From: Streptomyces sp. NBC_00306
Lineage (GTDB): Bacteria > Actinomycetota > Actinomycetes > Streptomycetales > Streptomycetaceae
DNA length: 64,000 bases
Direction: 5' to 3'
Assembly: GCF_036169555.1 (NCBI RefSeq)
Contig: NZ_CP108032.1
Coordinates: 3,906,001 to 3,970,000 of the forward strand
In this document: in pieces, positions 15,785-24,144 of the stretch
Position numbering within the stretch: the stretch's first letter is position 1
How the letters are laid out: the number at the start of each line of letters is the position of its first letter
Translations under genes and position numbers: made by a program
The notes under the pieces: generated by a model
Told to the model about the DNA's origin: nothing
What the model saw: the letters and a program-made list of their open reading frames with translations, nothing else
The model's database searches: none

Positions 15785-16396
15785 TCAGGCGGTCGGCGTG
15801 CCGGTCAGCAGCCGGCCCGTGATGTCGGCGAGACGCCGGCCCTGATAGCGCGCGGCTTCCAGGATGTTCTCGCCGGGCTCGCCCGCGCCCGAGGCGTGTG
15901 CCGTGCCGTACAGGTTGCCGGTGGCGGCGGAGACGGCCGGGTCGGTGTAGCCGGGGGAGACGATCAGCGAGCCCCAGTGGTGCAGCGTGTTGTAGAGCGC
16001 GAGCAGCGTCGACTCGTTCCCGCCGTGCACATTGGCGGCGGAGACGAAGGCGGTGGCGGGCTTGTCGATGAACGCGCCCTGGGCCCACAGCCCGCCGGTG
16101 CCGTCGATGAACTGCTTGAGCTGGGCCGCGACATTGCCGAAGCGGGTCGGCGTACCGAAGGCGTAGGCGTCGGCCCAGGTCAGGTCGTCGTGGGTGGCGA
16201 CCTCGATGTCCTTGGTGGCCTCGACGTGCTCGCGCCAGGCGGGGTTGGAGTCGATCGCGGCGTCGGGCGCGAGTTCGGGCGCACGGCGCAGACGGACCTC
16301 CGCGCCCGCCTTCTCGGCCCCCTCGGCGACGGCCTGCGCGAGCTGGTGCACATTGCCGGTGGAGGAGTAGTAGATGACGGCGATCTTGGTGGCCAT
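15785..16396 (-). CDS. wrbA: WrbA-type NAD(P)H:quinone oxidoreductase (flavodoxin fold)
   Basis: The 203-residue protein starts with the flavodoxin FMN phosphate loop (IAVIYYSSTGNVHQLA, residues 5-20). It contains the WrbA signatures FGTPTRFGNVAAQLKQFID (about 89-107) and SPGYTD (about 155). WrbA enzymes reduce quinones by two electrons and are oxidative-stress proteins. The start ATG has AAGGGG upstream. The gene is divergent from a TetR repressor across 201 nt that hold a strong palindromic operator, so induction by quinones or electrophiles through that repressor is likely. Confidence 0.92.
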   Translation of the reverse strand: MATKIAVIYYSSTGNVHQLAQAVAEGAEKAGAEVRLRRAPELAPDAAIDSNPAWREHVEATKDIEVATHDDLTWADAYAFGTPTRFGNVAAQLKQFIDGTGGLWAQGAFIDKPATAFVSAANVHGGNESTLLALYNTLHHWGSLIVSPGYTDPAVSAATGNLYGTAHASGAGEPGENILEAARYQGRRLADITGRLLTGTPTA

Positions 16397-16488
16397 GAGG
16401 GGGTCCCCTTCCGAGGAACAAGGCTCTTTCCGTGGGCAGGCGCTCCGGGGAGACGCACGCTGCGGGACGGCACACGGGCCGCCGCAGA

Positions 16489-16548
16489 GAAACGGATGAT
16501 TATCCGTTTCGTTCGCCGCCCACGCTAAACGGACAGCTATCCAGTTTT
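16489..16548. promoter_or_regulatory. Tandem TetR operators between wrbA and its divergent repressor
   Basis: Site 1 (16489-16510) has perfect 9-bp arms, GAAACGGAT and ATCCGTTTC, with spacer GATT. Site 2 (about 16526-16548) is a degraded copy (AAACGGA..CTATCCAGTTT). The second site sits in the tetR promoter region, as expected for repression of both genes. Confidence 0.8.
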
Positions 16549-16597
16549 CAAGTACGGTCCGGGACCGGCCGGAAACCTGTCCGATACGCTCGGTGCC

Positions 16598-17218
16598 ATG
16601 GGAGTGCCACACCGCACCGAGCTGCCGCTCGCCGACCGGCAGCCGCCCGTCGAGCGCGCGGACGCGGCGCGCAACCGGCTCAGAATCCTTCGGGCGGCGT
16701 CCGCGATCGTGGCCGAGAAGGGCCCCGAGGCACTCACCATGAACGCCGTCGCCCAGGCTTCCGGCATCGGCGTGGGCACGGTCTACCGCCGCTTCGGCGA
16801 TGTGGCCCAGCTGCTGAACGCGCTACTGGACGAGCGGGAGAAGCAGTTCCAGGCGGCGTTCCTCGGCGGTCCGCCCCCGCTCGGCCCCGGCGCACCGCCC
16901 GCCGAGCGGCTGCACGCTTTTCTGCACGCCCTGGCCGACCGCGTCATCGACCAGCGGGAGATGCTGGTCGCCGGAGAGACGGCGTCACCGTGCGGGCGGT
17001 ACACGAGCGGCCCGTACACGACCATGCACACCCATGTGGCGATGCTGGTCGCCGAGCTGCGGCCGCAGGCCGACGCCGCCCTCCTCGCCCATCTGCTGCT
17101 CGCACCCTTCGCACCGAGCCTGCTGGACCACCTCTCGCGCGGCCAGGGGCGTACGGCACGGCAGATCACGGACGCGGTGGACGAGCTCCTCGCGACGGGC
17201 GGACTGCTCCAGGGGTAA
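16598..17218 (+). CDS. TetR-family repressor divergent from wrbA
   Basis: The 206-residue protein has an N-terminal helix-turn-helix (RILRAASAIVAEKG then TMNAVAQASGIGVGTVYRRF, about residues 29-65) and a variable C-terminal ligand domain. The -10 hexamer TACGCT ends 7 nt before the ATG and no Shine-Dalgarno is seen, so the mRNA is probably leaderless. Its likely targets are wrbA and its own gene through the two AAACGGAT-type operators in the shared spacer. Confidence 0.9.
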   Translation: MGVPHRTELPLADRQPPVERADAARNRLRILRAASAIVAEKGPEALTMNAVAQASGIGVGTVYRRFGDVAQLLNALLDEREKQFQAAFLGGPPPLGPGAPPAERLHAFLHALADRVIDQREMLVAGETASPCGRYTSGPYTTMHTHVAMLVAELRPQADAALLAHLLLAPFAPSLLDHLSRGQGRTARQITDAVDELLATGGLLQG

Positions 17219-17310
17219 GGGCTGTCCCGTTCGACAAGCGTGTCCGCCGGACGGCGCCCCGGACGCCCTGCTCACTGGCGGCCCGCCGCGCCCGGAGAGA
17301 TCATCGGGAC

Positions 17311-17898
17311 ATGAGCCCCACCATTCATCTCTCCCAGCAACCCGAGGCCGACGAACTGCTCGGCCGCAGTCCGCTCGCCGCTCTCGTCGGGATGCTGCTC
17401 GACCAGCAGGTTCCGATGGAATGGGCGTTCTCCGGCCCGTACACCATCGCCCGGCGGATGGGCGCGGACGACCTGGACGCCGCCGCGATCGCCGCGTACG
17501 ACCCCGAGGCCTTCGCCGAGCTGCTGAAGGAGAAACCCGCGGTCCACCGCTACCCGGGAAACATGGCCAAGCGCGTGCAGGTGCTCTGTCAGTACCTGGT
17601 CGACGAGTACGGCGGTGACGCGAGCGGGGTGTGGCAGGACGTGCAGAGCGGCGCGGAGCTGCTGGGCCGGCTGAAGGCGCTGCCCGGGTTCGGCGAGCAG
17701 AAGGCGAAGATCTTCCTGGCGCTGCTCGGCAAGCAGTACGACGTCCGGCCCACGGGGTGGCGGGAGGCCGCCGGCGCGTACGGCGAGCAGGGCTCCTACC
17801 GCTCCGCCGCCGACATCACGGGACCCGATTCCCTGGCCAAGGTGCGGGCGCACAAGCAGGAGATGAAGGCGGCGGCGAAGGCGGCCAAGGGAGGCTGA
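17311..17898 (+). CDS. HhH-GPD-type base-excision repair-like protein (actinobacterial TIGR03252 type)
   Basis: The 195-residue protein opens with SPLAALVGMLLDQQVPMEWAF (19-39), the first helix-rich element of HhH-GPD glycosylases. It carries a helix-hairpin-helix near RLKALPGFGEQKAKIFLALL (about 128-147). The following segment KQYDVRPTGW replaces the catalytic KxxxD/G-P-D region in an unusual way, so glycosylase activity is uncertain. There is no Fe-S cluster Cys set. The C-terminal tail is Lys/Ala-rich and probably contacts DNA. Confidence 0.82.
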   Translation: MSPTIHLSQQPEADELLGRSPLAALVGMLLDQQVPMEWAFSGPYTIARRMGADDLDAAAIAAYDPEAFAELLKEKPAVHRYPGNMAKRVQVLCQYLVDEYGGDASGVWQDVQSGAELLGRLKALPGFGEQKAKIFLALLGKQYDVRPTGWREAAGAYGEQGSYRSAADITGPDSLAKVRAHKQEMKAAAKAAKGG

Positions 17899-18037
17899 TC
17901 ATCGGCGTGTTGAAGCGGATCCCTCCACTCCTGGTGTCAATGAGATGAATTGCGACGTGAGTTGAGGCACATCCGTTCACAGAACTGCCGTGCGTCGCTA
18001 ACTTCCCTTCCACCTGTCCACACCGGGAAGGATCTCT

Positions 18038-19597
18038 GTGAAGGCATCCCGTCGCAGAGCCGTGGCCACCATGGCCGCAGCCGCACTCGCCACCCCGCTC
18101 CTGCTGGCATCCGCATCCCCTTCCGCCGCTCATCGCCAGGACCCTGGCGCCCAGGCGGCGAAGAACGCGTCGAAGCTCGCCCAGAAGCTGGTCGGCAAGG
18201 CGTCCGCCAAGGACGCCCACAAGCATCTGGAGAAGTTCCAGCAGATAGCCGACACCACCGGCGGCCACCGGGCCGCCGGTTCGCTGGGCCACGACGCGTC
18301 CGCCGCGTACGTCTACCAGCAGATGAAGAAGTACGGCTACGACGTCTCGTACGAAGAGTTCAACTTCGTCTACACCGAGACGCAGGCCGAGAAGCTCTCC
18401 GTGGTCTCGCCCACGCCGCGCGACGTCGCGATCTCGGCGATGACGTACACCAAGTCCACCCCGGTGGGCGGCATCAAGGCCGATCTGGCCGCCGTGCCGG
18501 TGGACGAGACGACGGGCTGCGAGCCCGCCGACTACGCCTCCGGAACCTTCACCGGGAAGATCGCGCTCATCAAGCGCGGCGGCTGCACCTTCGGCGAGAA
18601 GCAGGTCGCCGCGGCCGCCGCCGGAGCGGTCGGCGCCATCGTCTACAACAACACCGAGGGCGCGCTCGCGGGCACCCTGGGCGACGTGGCCACCGGCAAG
18701 ATCCCGACCGGCGGGGTCACCCAGGCGGACGGCGAGAAGCTCGTCGCCGATCTGGCCAAGGGCGCGGTGAACGTCTCCTTCGAGATCCGCCAGCTCCAGC
18801 AGAACCGCACGACCAGAAACGTGATCGCGGAGACGCGCACGGGCAACGCGGCCAACACCGTGATGCTCGGCTCGCACCTCGACTCGGTCACCGCCGGCCC
18901 CGGCATCAACGACAACGGCTCCGGCTCCGCCGGTCTGCTCGAAGTCGCCCAGGAGCTGGCCAAGGCCGAGAAGCGCCCGGCCAACAAGGTCCGCTTCGCC
19001 TGGTGGTCCGCGGAGGAGAACGGTCTGCTCGGCTCCGAGGCGTACGTCGCGAACCTCAGCGACCTCGGGAAGAAGGAGATCAAGCTCTATCTGAACTTCG
19101 ACATGATCGCCTCGCCGAACTACGGGCTCTTCGTCTACGACGGCGACGACTCCGACGGCGTGGGCGCGGGCCCCGGCCCGGCGGGCTCGGCGCAGCTGGA
19201 GCGGGACATCAACACGTTCCTCGACAAGCGCGGCACCCCGCACGAGGGCACGGACTTCACCGGACGCTCGGACTACGGGCCGTTCATCGAGGTCGGCATC
19301 CCCTCCGGCGGTACGTTCACCGGCGCCGAGGGCCTCAAGACCCCGGCCCAGGCGGCGAAGTTCGGCGGCACCGCCGGTGTCGCGTACGACCCGAACTACC
19401 ACGCCAAGGGTGACGACCTCAGCAACATCAACATGAAGGCGTTCGCCGTGAACATCGGCGTCATCGCCAACGCGGTCGGCACGTACGCCCACGACCTGAG
19501 CTCGCTCAGGAAGCCGGTCACCACCGTCCCGACGGAGGGCGACGCCGGCAGCGGCGGCGGTCTTCACGACGGCCACGGCCACGAGGTCACCGAGTAA
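18038..19597 (+). CDS. Secreted M28-family aminopeptidase with inserted PA domain
   Basis: The 519-residue precursor has a signal peptide (residues 1-31, RRRAVATMAAAALATPLLLA then ASPSAAH). A PA domain (about 130-245, TFTGKIALIKRGGCTFGEK) precedes or is inserted in the zinc peptidase domain (about 255-485). Zinc-site motifs are visible: LGSHLDSV with NDNGSGSAG, WWSAEENGLLGSEAYV (general base Glu), NFDMIASPNYG, and NYHAKGDD. This matches Streptomyces griseus-type aminopeptidase, a double-zinc exopeptidase acting outside the cell. The C-terminus ends in a Gly/His-rich tail (GGGLHDGHGHEV). GTG at 18038 is preceded by GGAAGGA. Confidence 0.92.
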   Translation: MKASRRRAVATMAAAALATPLLLASASPSAAHRQDPGAQAAKNASKLAQKLVGKASAKDAHKHLEKFQQIADTTGGHRAAGSLGHDASAAYVYQQMKKYGYDVSYEEFNFVYTETQAEKLSVVSPTPRDVAISAMTYTKSTPVGGIKADLAAVPVDETTGCEPADYASGTFTGKIALIKRGGCTFGEKQVAAAAAGAVGAIVYNNTEGALAGTLGDVATGKIPTGGVTQADGEKLVADLAKGAVNVSFEIRQLQQNRTTRNVIAETRTGNAANTVMLGSHLDSVTAGPGINDNGSGSAGLLEVAQELAKAEKRPANKVRFAWWSAEENGLLGSEAYVANLSDLGKKEIKLYLNFDMIASPNYGLFVYDGDDSDGVGAGPGPAGSAQLERDINTFLDKRGTPHEGTDFTGRSDYGPFIEVGIPSGGTFTGAEGLKTPAQAAKFGGTAGVAYDPNYHAKGDDLSNINMKAFAVNIGVIANAVGTYAHDLSSLRKPVTTVPTEGDAGSGGGLHDGHGHEVTE

Positions 19598-19630
19598 CGA
19601 ACACCGAGCGACAAGCTCACCCAGCAGGAC

Positions 19631-19664
19631 CGCTCCCCCGCGCCCGTCCGGGCGTGGGGGAGCG
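19631..19664. terminator. Bidirectional hairpin between convergent genes
   Basis: 15-bp arms (CGCTCCCCCGCGCCC and complement with one G-T pair) and a 4-nt GTCC loop. Confidence 0.9.
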
Positions 19665-19670
19665 TCGTTC

Positions 19671-21248
19671 TCAGCGTCTGCGGCGGGCGGTACCGAACAG
19701 CGAGCGGGAGATCTCCCGGCCGAGCTGTGTGCCCACCGAGCGCGCCAGCGAGCGGAAGACCCCGCTGCCCATCACCTGACCGGCCGGCGACTCGTCCTTC
19801 CGCTGCGAGGCCTTCGGCGCCTTCGCCGCGTCCTTCGCGGCCTGCTTCGCCGCCTCCGCGTCCCGCGCCGCCGCTTCGGCCGCCGCCTCCGCCGCCTGCT
19901 GCTCGGCGGTCAGCTTCTCGTACGCCGACTCCCGGTCGACCGCCTGCGCATAGCGCGCGTACAGCGGCGAGGAGGTCACCGCCGCCTGCATCGCCGCGGC
20001 GTCGATCGGGCCCATCAGGGACTGCGGTGCCCGCAGCCGGGTCGCGGCGACGGGTGTCGGCGCTCCCTTGTCGCTCAGCACGGTGATCACGGCCTCGCCG
20101 ATGCCGAGCCCGGTGAGCACCTCTTCCAGGTCGTACGCCGAGTTCGGGAAGGTCTTCACCGTCGCCTTCAATGCCTTCGCGTCGTCCGGCGTGAACGCCC
20201 GCAGCGCGTGCTGCACCCGGTTGCCGAGCTGCGCCAGCACATCGGACGGCACGTCCTTGGGTGTCTGCGTCACGAAGAAGACGCCGACCCCTTTCGAGCG
20301 AATCAGCCGCACGGTCTGCGTGATCGACTCCAGGAACGCCTTGGACGCCCCGTTGAACAGCAGATGCGCCTCGTCGAAGAAGAACACGAGCTTCGGCTTG
20401 TCCACGTCGCCGACCTCGGGCAGATCCTCGAAGAGATCGGCGAGCAGCCACATCAGAAAGGTGGAGAACAGCTGCGGTTTGTCCTGCACCGACGGCAGCT
20501 CCAGTACGGAGACGAGACCCCGCCCGTCCGGGGCCGTCCGCAGCAGCTCGCTCGTGTCGAACTCCGGCTCGCCGAAGAACCCGCCCGCGCCCTGCTGCTC
20601 GAAGGCGGTGATCGAGCGCAGGATGACGCCCGCCGTGGCCGTCGAGAGCCCGCCGATGTTCTTCAGCTCCGCCTTGCCGGTGTCGGACACCAGGAAGGCC
20701 ACCACCGCGCGCAGATCCTTGAGATCGACCAGCTCCAGGCCCTTGGAGTCCGCGTAGTGGAAGATCAGCCCGAGGGACTGCTCCTGCGTCTGGTTGAGCT
20801 GGAGCACCTTGGAGAGCAGCACCGGCCCGAAGCTCGTGACGGTCGCGCGCACGGGGATGCCGGCGCCGATGCCGCCCAGCCCGTAGAACGCGCAGGGAAA
20901 GCCCTCGGCCTGCCACTCCTGCCCGACCTGCGCGGCCCGCTCGCGCACCTTGGGGCCGTCCTGCCCGGGCGCGGAGACACCGGACACGTCGCCCTTGATG
21001 TCGGCCAGGAAGACGGGGACCCCGTTCGCGGAGAGCTGCTCGGCGATCAGCTGGAGCGTCTTGGTCTTGCCCGTGCCGGTGGCCCCGGCGACCAGTCCGT
21101 GCCGGTTGAGCATGGAGAGCGGGATACGGACCGGCGCCTGGGGCAGGCACTGCCCGTCCCAGAGCAGGGCGCCCAGCTCCAGCGCGGGGCCGTCGACGGC
21201 GTAGCCCGAGGCGATTTCCTGCGCGGGCTGCGGCACGGTCTCGGCCAT
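19671..21248 (-). CDS. HerA-like P-loop ATPase (DUF853 helicase)
   Basis: The 525-residue protein has Walker A GATGTGKTKTLQ (about residues 54-65) and Walker B KLVFFFDEAHLLF (about 278-290). The conserved FVTQTPKDVP sensor segment and an Ala/Lys-rich helical stretch (about 440-490) follow. It fits the bacterial DUF853 branch of the HerA/FtsK superfamily, hexameric motor ATPases thought to move DNA. No nuclease partner such as NurA lies next to it, so its role is undefined. ATG at 21248 is chosen because the alignable protein begins there; a longer open frame upstream is antisense to the next gene. Confidence 0.88.
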   Translation of the reverse strand: MAETVPQPAQEIASGYAVDGPALELGALLWDGQCLPQAPVRIPLSMLNRHGLVAGATGTGKTKTLQLIAEQLSANGVPVFLADIKGDVSGVSAPGQDGPKVRERAAQVGQEWQAEGFPCAFYGLGGIGAGIPVRATVTSFGPVLLSKVLQLNQTQEQSLGLIFHYADSKGLELVDLKDLRAVVAFLVSDTGKAELKNIGGLSTATAGVILRSITAFEQQGAGGFFGEPEFDTSELLRTAPDGRGLVSVLELPSVQDKPQLFSTFLMWLLADLFEDLPEVGDVDKPKLVFFFDEAHLLFNGASKAFLESITQTVRLIRSKGVGVFFVTQTPKDVPSDVLAQLGNRVQHALRAFTPDDAKALKATVKTFPNSAYDLEEVLTGLGIGEAVITVLSDKGAPTPVAATRLRAPQSLMGPIDAAAMQAAVTSSPLYARYAQAVDRESAYEKLTAEQQAAEAAAEAAARDAEAAKQAAKDAAKAPKASQRKDESPAGQVMGSGVFRSLARSVGTQLGREISRSLFGTARRRR

Positions 21249-21365
21249 GACGGACCTCGGATTTCCGGTCTGTGGCGTGCGATTTCCGGTCTGTACCGTT
21301 TTGCCCAGGATCGCATTGGGCTGCCATGGCTGCGCCCGGAGCCGCTTGCCCGGTAGGCTTTCCGT

Positions 21366-21662
21366 GTGATCTTCAAGCGCATCGGTAACGGGCGGCCGTA
21401 TCCCGACCACGGCCGGGAAAGCACACGGCAGTGGGCGGATGTCGCGCCGCGCCCGGTCCGCCTCGATCAGCTCGTGACGACCAAGGGTCAGCTCGATCTG
21501 GAAACGCTGCTGGCCGAGGACTCGACCTTCTACGGCGACCTCTTCGCGCATGTCGTGAAGTGGCAGGGCGACCTCTATCTCGAGGACGGCCTGCACCGCG
21601 CCGTACGCGCCGCGCTCCAGCAGCGCCAGGTGCTGCACGCCCGCGTCCTCGAACTCGGCTGA
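21366..21662 (+). CDS. Small ParB/Srx-like protein (often labelled VapB-type antitoxin)
   Basis: The 98-residue protein reads PRPVRLDQLVTTKGQLDLETLL then DLYLEDGLHRAVRAALQ. The order (target strand, short helix, then a DG.HR loop) resembles the ParB/sulfiredoxin-like nuclease-domain fold, where DGHHR is the signature. Databases often carry such proteins as a type II antitoxin, but no toxin gene lies beside it. GTG at 21366 follows a TAGGCT -10 box by 6 nt with no Shine-Dalgarno, so it is likely leaderless. It is divergent from the HerA-like gene. Confidence 0.8.
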   Translation: MIFKRIGNGRPYPDHGRESTRQWADVAPRPVRLDQLVTTKGQLDLETLLAEDSTFYGDLFAHVVKWQGDLYLEDGLHRAVRAALQQRQVLHARVLELG

Positions 21663-21795
21663 CCCGCACAACTCGCCGCGAGGCGCTCGCCGAGAGGTCG
21701 GCCACTGACCCTTTCGGGCTCTTTCGAAGTCCGTACGGACGCAATCGGTTGATCGTTTAGTAGGCATGGACTCCGGGTCGCACTACGCTGCGCCC

Positions 21796-22419
21796 ATGAG
21801 CATGCTCACTCCCCCCGGCATGGGCGGAAAGTACCGCATCACGGGCGACAAGTACCCCCGCATGCGACGCCCCCGCAATCGCCGCAGGATCGTCACGGCA
21901 GTCGTTGCCGCGGTCGTCGCCCTCGGGCTGGCCGGGTGGGGAACGCTGCAGCTCATCGACGTCTTCACCAGTGACGGGAAGAAGACGTCGGCGAGCCACA
22001 AGGCGAACTGCCAACCGGCTGCGAAGACCTCCGCGGCGGCTCCCGTGGCCCTCAGGCCGGGACAGATCACGGTGAACGTCTACAACGCCACTCCGCGGTC
22101 CGGTCTGGCCAAGGCGGCGGCCGACGAACTCAAGAAACGCGGCTTTGCCATCGGCAAGGTGGGCAACGCGCCGGCCGCCTACGACAAGAAGGTTCCGGGC
22201 ATCGGGATACTGCTCGGCGCGCCGACGGCGTCGAAGGGTCCGTTCTCGGTCCTCGGCACCCAGCTGAGGGGTGCGACGACCAAGACGGACGCACGCAAGA
22301 CGGCGGACGTGGACCTGATTCTCGGTACGCGCTTCACGGCGCTCACGGCCAAGCCGGACGCGGACCAGGCGCTGACGGTGCTCGCGAAGCCCGCACCCGC
22401 TCCCGCCGGGAAGTGCTGA
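21796..22419 (+). CDS. Membrane-anchored LytR_C-domain protein
   Basis: The 207-residue protein has a basic N-terminus (PRMRRPRNRRR), one transmembrane helix (about residues 34-52, VTAVVAAVVALGLAGWGTL) and an extracytoplasmic LytR C-terminal domain (about 88-190, ITVNVYNATPRSGLAKAAADELKKRGF). LytR_C domains occur with or without the LCP catalytic domain in cell-envelope proteins; here the LCP domain is absent. ATG at 21796 is preferred over an in-frame ATG at 21766 because a TACGCT -10 box ends 6 nt upstream, giving a leaderless transcript. Confidence 0.85.
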   Translation: MSMLTPPGMGGKYRITGDKYPRMRRPRNRRRIVTAVVAAVVALGLAGWGTLQLIDVFTSDGKKTSASHKANCQPAAKTSAAAPVALRPGQITVNVYNATPRSGLAKAAADELKKRGFAIGKVGNAPAAYDKKVPGIGILLGAPTASKGPFSVLGTQLRGATTKTDARKTADVDLILGTRFTALTAKPDADQALTVLAKPAPAPAGKC

Positions 22420-22457
22420 GAGGCCACTCCCGGCACCGAGGCGCCACCGCACGACAA

Positions 22458-22487
22458 GGCCGCCGGGACACGGTCGTCCCGGCGGCC
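22458..22487. terminator. Bidirectional hairpin before upp
   Basis: Perfect 12-bp arms (GGCCGCCGGGAC and complement), 6-nt loop, between convergent genes. Confidence 0.9.
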
Positions 22488-22507
22488 GAAATCGCCCGGA
22501 TCAGTTC

Positions 22508-23143
22508 CTAGTCGACCGTGCCGTACATGCGGTCGCCCGCGTCGCCGAGGCCCGGGACGATGTAGCCGTGCTCGTTCAGGCGCTCGTCCACGGACGCCGT
22601 GACGACGGTGACCGGGGTGCCGGCGAGCTCGCGCTCCATCATCTCGACACCCTCGGGCGCCGCCAGCAGCACGACCGCCGTCACATCGTCCGCGCCGCGC
22701 TTGATCAGCTCGCGGATCGCCGCGACCAGCGTGCCGCCGGTGGCCAGCATCGGGTCGAGGACGTAGACCTGCCGGCCCGAGAGGTCCTCGGGCATCCGGG
22801 TCGCGTACGTCGACGCCTCCAGCGTCTCCTCGTTGCGGATCATCCCGAGGAAGCCCACTTCGGCGGTCGGCAGCAGGCGCACCATGCCGTCCAGCATGCC
22901 GAGGCCGGCCCGCAGGATCGGCACGACCAGCGGGCGCGGGTGCGAGAGCTTGACGCCCGTCGTCCCGGTCACCGGGGTCACGATGTCCACCTGCTCGGTG
23001 CGCACGTCCCGGGTCGCCTCGTACGCGAGCAGGGTGACCAGCTCGTCGGCGAGACGCCGGAAGGTCGGGGAGTCGGTGCGCCTGTCGCGCAGCGTGGTGA
23101 GTTTGTGCGCCACCAGGGGGTGGTCGACGACGTGGATCCGCAT
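22508..23143 (-). CDS. upp: Uracil phosphoribosyltransferase
   Basis: The 211-residue enzyme converts uracil and PRPP to UMP in pyrimidine salvage. Family landmarks include PILRAGLGMLDGM (uracil/PRPP region, about 79-91), the PRPP loop VYVLDPMLATGGTLVAAI (about 128-145), and the C-terminal GYIVPGLGDAGDRMYGT, which binds uracil. Length matches the family (about 210). ATG at 23143 has a TACTGT -10 box ending 7 nt upstream and no Shine-Dalgarno; the longer frame to 23173 is unlikely to be used. Confidence 0.97.
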   Translation of the reverse strand: MRIHVVDHPLVAHKLTTLRDRRTDSPTFRRLADELVTLLAYEATRDVRTEQVDIVTPVTGTTGVKLSHPRPLVVPILRAGLGMLDGMVRLLPTAEVGFLGMIRNEETLEASTYATRMPEDLSGRQVYVLDPMLATGGTLVAAIRELIKRGADDVTAVVLLAAPEGVEMMERELAGTPVTVVTASVDERLNEHGYIVPGLGDAGDRMYGTVD

Positions 23144-23262
23144 GGCGTCAACAGTAGCCCGCGCTCGCATCAAGGCAGGTTCCGGAGGGAAGGTGGAGGA
23201 GATCCCCCCAGGCCCCGGGGCCGAGGGGAAGACGGATCAAGCCGTGGGGTGGTGTGTGGGCG

Positions 23263-23454
23263 ATGCCTGAGCCCGAGGGTGAGCAGCACGACATAGGGAG
23301 CGAGAGCGAGAGCGAGGCGGCGCGCAGGAGGCGGCGCGCCCAGTTCCTCCGTGAGCTCCACGAGGCCAAGGCGCTGCGCGACCGTGTGCAGCCGCGCCGG
23401 GCCCGTGCGGCACGGATGCGTCAGCAGATGCGCATGCGCACGTTCCGCTGGTGA
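23263..23454 (+). CDS. Small Arg-rich protein next to upp and tadA
   Basis: The 63-residue protein starts MPEPEGEQ, continues through an acidic Glu/Ser stretch, and ends in a strongly basic helical part (RRRRAQFLRELHEAKALRDRV). No domain is recognised. This position between upp and the tadA pair is one where Streptomyces genomes often keep a small conserved gene, which supports it as real. The basic tail could bind nucleic acid. Confidence 0.65.
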   Translation: MPEPEGEQHDIGSESESEAARRRRRAQFLRELHEAKALRDRVQPRRARAARMRQQMRMRTFRW

Positions 23455-23607
23455 CGGGCCCACGCAAACGGTGCCTGTGAGAACTGATGGCCGACGCAAC
23501 GACGGAAGACCTCTCGCAATGGCCCGCTTTCTGCCACGATTCCGAGAGGGCGGGGCACGCTCAGCGCACCGCCGGTCGTCACACCTCTGATCAGTGGGAG
23601 AGTCACG

Positions 23608-24144
23608 GTGTACTTCGCCGCACTGCTCGCGCGCACTCATGACGGGTGGGAAGCGAGCGACACAGAGCTCGACGATGTGGAGACGCTGTCGGATCTGACC
23701 GACCTGGCACGTGAGGCCTCGGTGGACGAGGACACGGTGCTCGTCTTCATCGAGCAGGAGGACGCCTGGTTCGGCATCGTCCGGGTGGAGGGCGAGGAGG
23801 ATCCTCGTATCTTCGTCTCGGACGCCGCCGCCGCCGCGCGCTCCTCCTACGGGGAGATCCTCACCAACGAATTGCTCGGCGGGGACGATGATGACCCGGC
23901 CGACGATCTGGACACCCTGGACCTCGACGGCACCGAGGACGGCGAGGCGGACGAGGACGACGACGAGGAAGCCGTCGACCCCATCTCCGCGCTCGACACC
24001 GTGCCCGCGGGACCGGTCGGTGACCGCGACATCCTGACGGACCTCGGTCTGTCGGAGAAGGAGCTGCTGGCACTGGATACGGAGGCACTGCCGGAGATCG
24101 CCGAGTCGCTGGGCGCGGCCGAGGTTCTGGAGACCGTTCGCTAG
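23608..24144 (+). CDS. tRNA adenosine deaminase-associated protein (TIGR03941 type)
   Basis: The 178-residue acidic protein has an ordered N-terminal domain (MYFAALLARTHDGWEASDTELDDVE and DTVLVFIEQEDAWFGIVRVEG split over residues 1-60) and a long Asp/Glu-rich middle (about 93-128). Its ordered C-terminal segment holds GDRDILTDLGLSEKELL. It overlaps the next gene, tadA, by one base and is known only as a conserved actinobacterial companion of tadA. Its function is undefined. The acidic middle may mimic nucleic acid or mediate binding, which is inference only. Confidence 0.88.
   Translation: MYFAALLARTHDGWEASDTELDDVETLSDLTDLAREASVDEDTVLVFIEQEDAWFGIVRVEGEEDPRIFVSDAAAAARSSYGEILTNELLGGDDDDPADDLDTLDLDGTEDGEADEDDDEEAVDPISALDTVPAGPVGDRDILTDLGLSEKELLALDTEALPEIAESLGAAEVLETVR

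Noticed and set aside
17816..19582. 588-residue minus-strand open frame opposite the M28 peptidase gene
   Set aside because: Antisense artefact; the plus-strand protein has a signal peptide and all zinc motifs.
21366..21662. Toxin-antitoxin module
   Set aside because: No toxin-like gene adjoins the small protein; neighbours are a HerA-like ATPase and a LytR_C protein, both conserved housekeeping-type genes.
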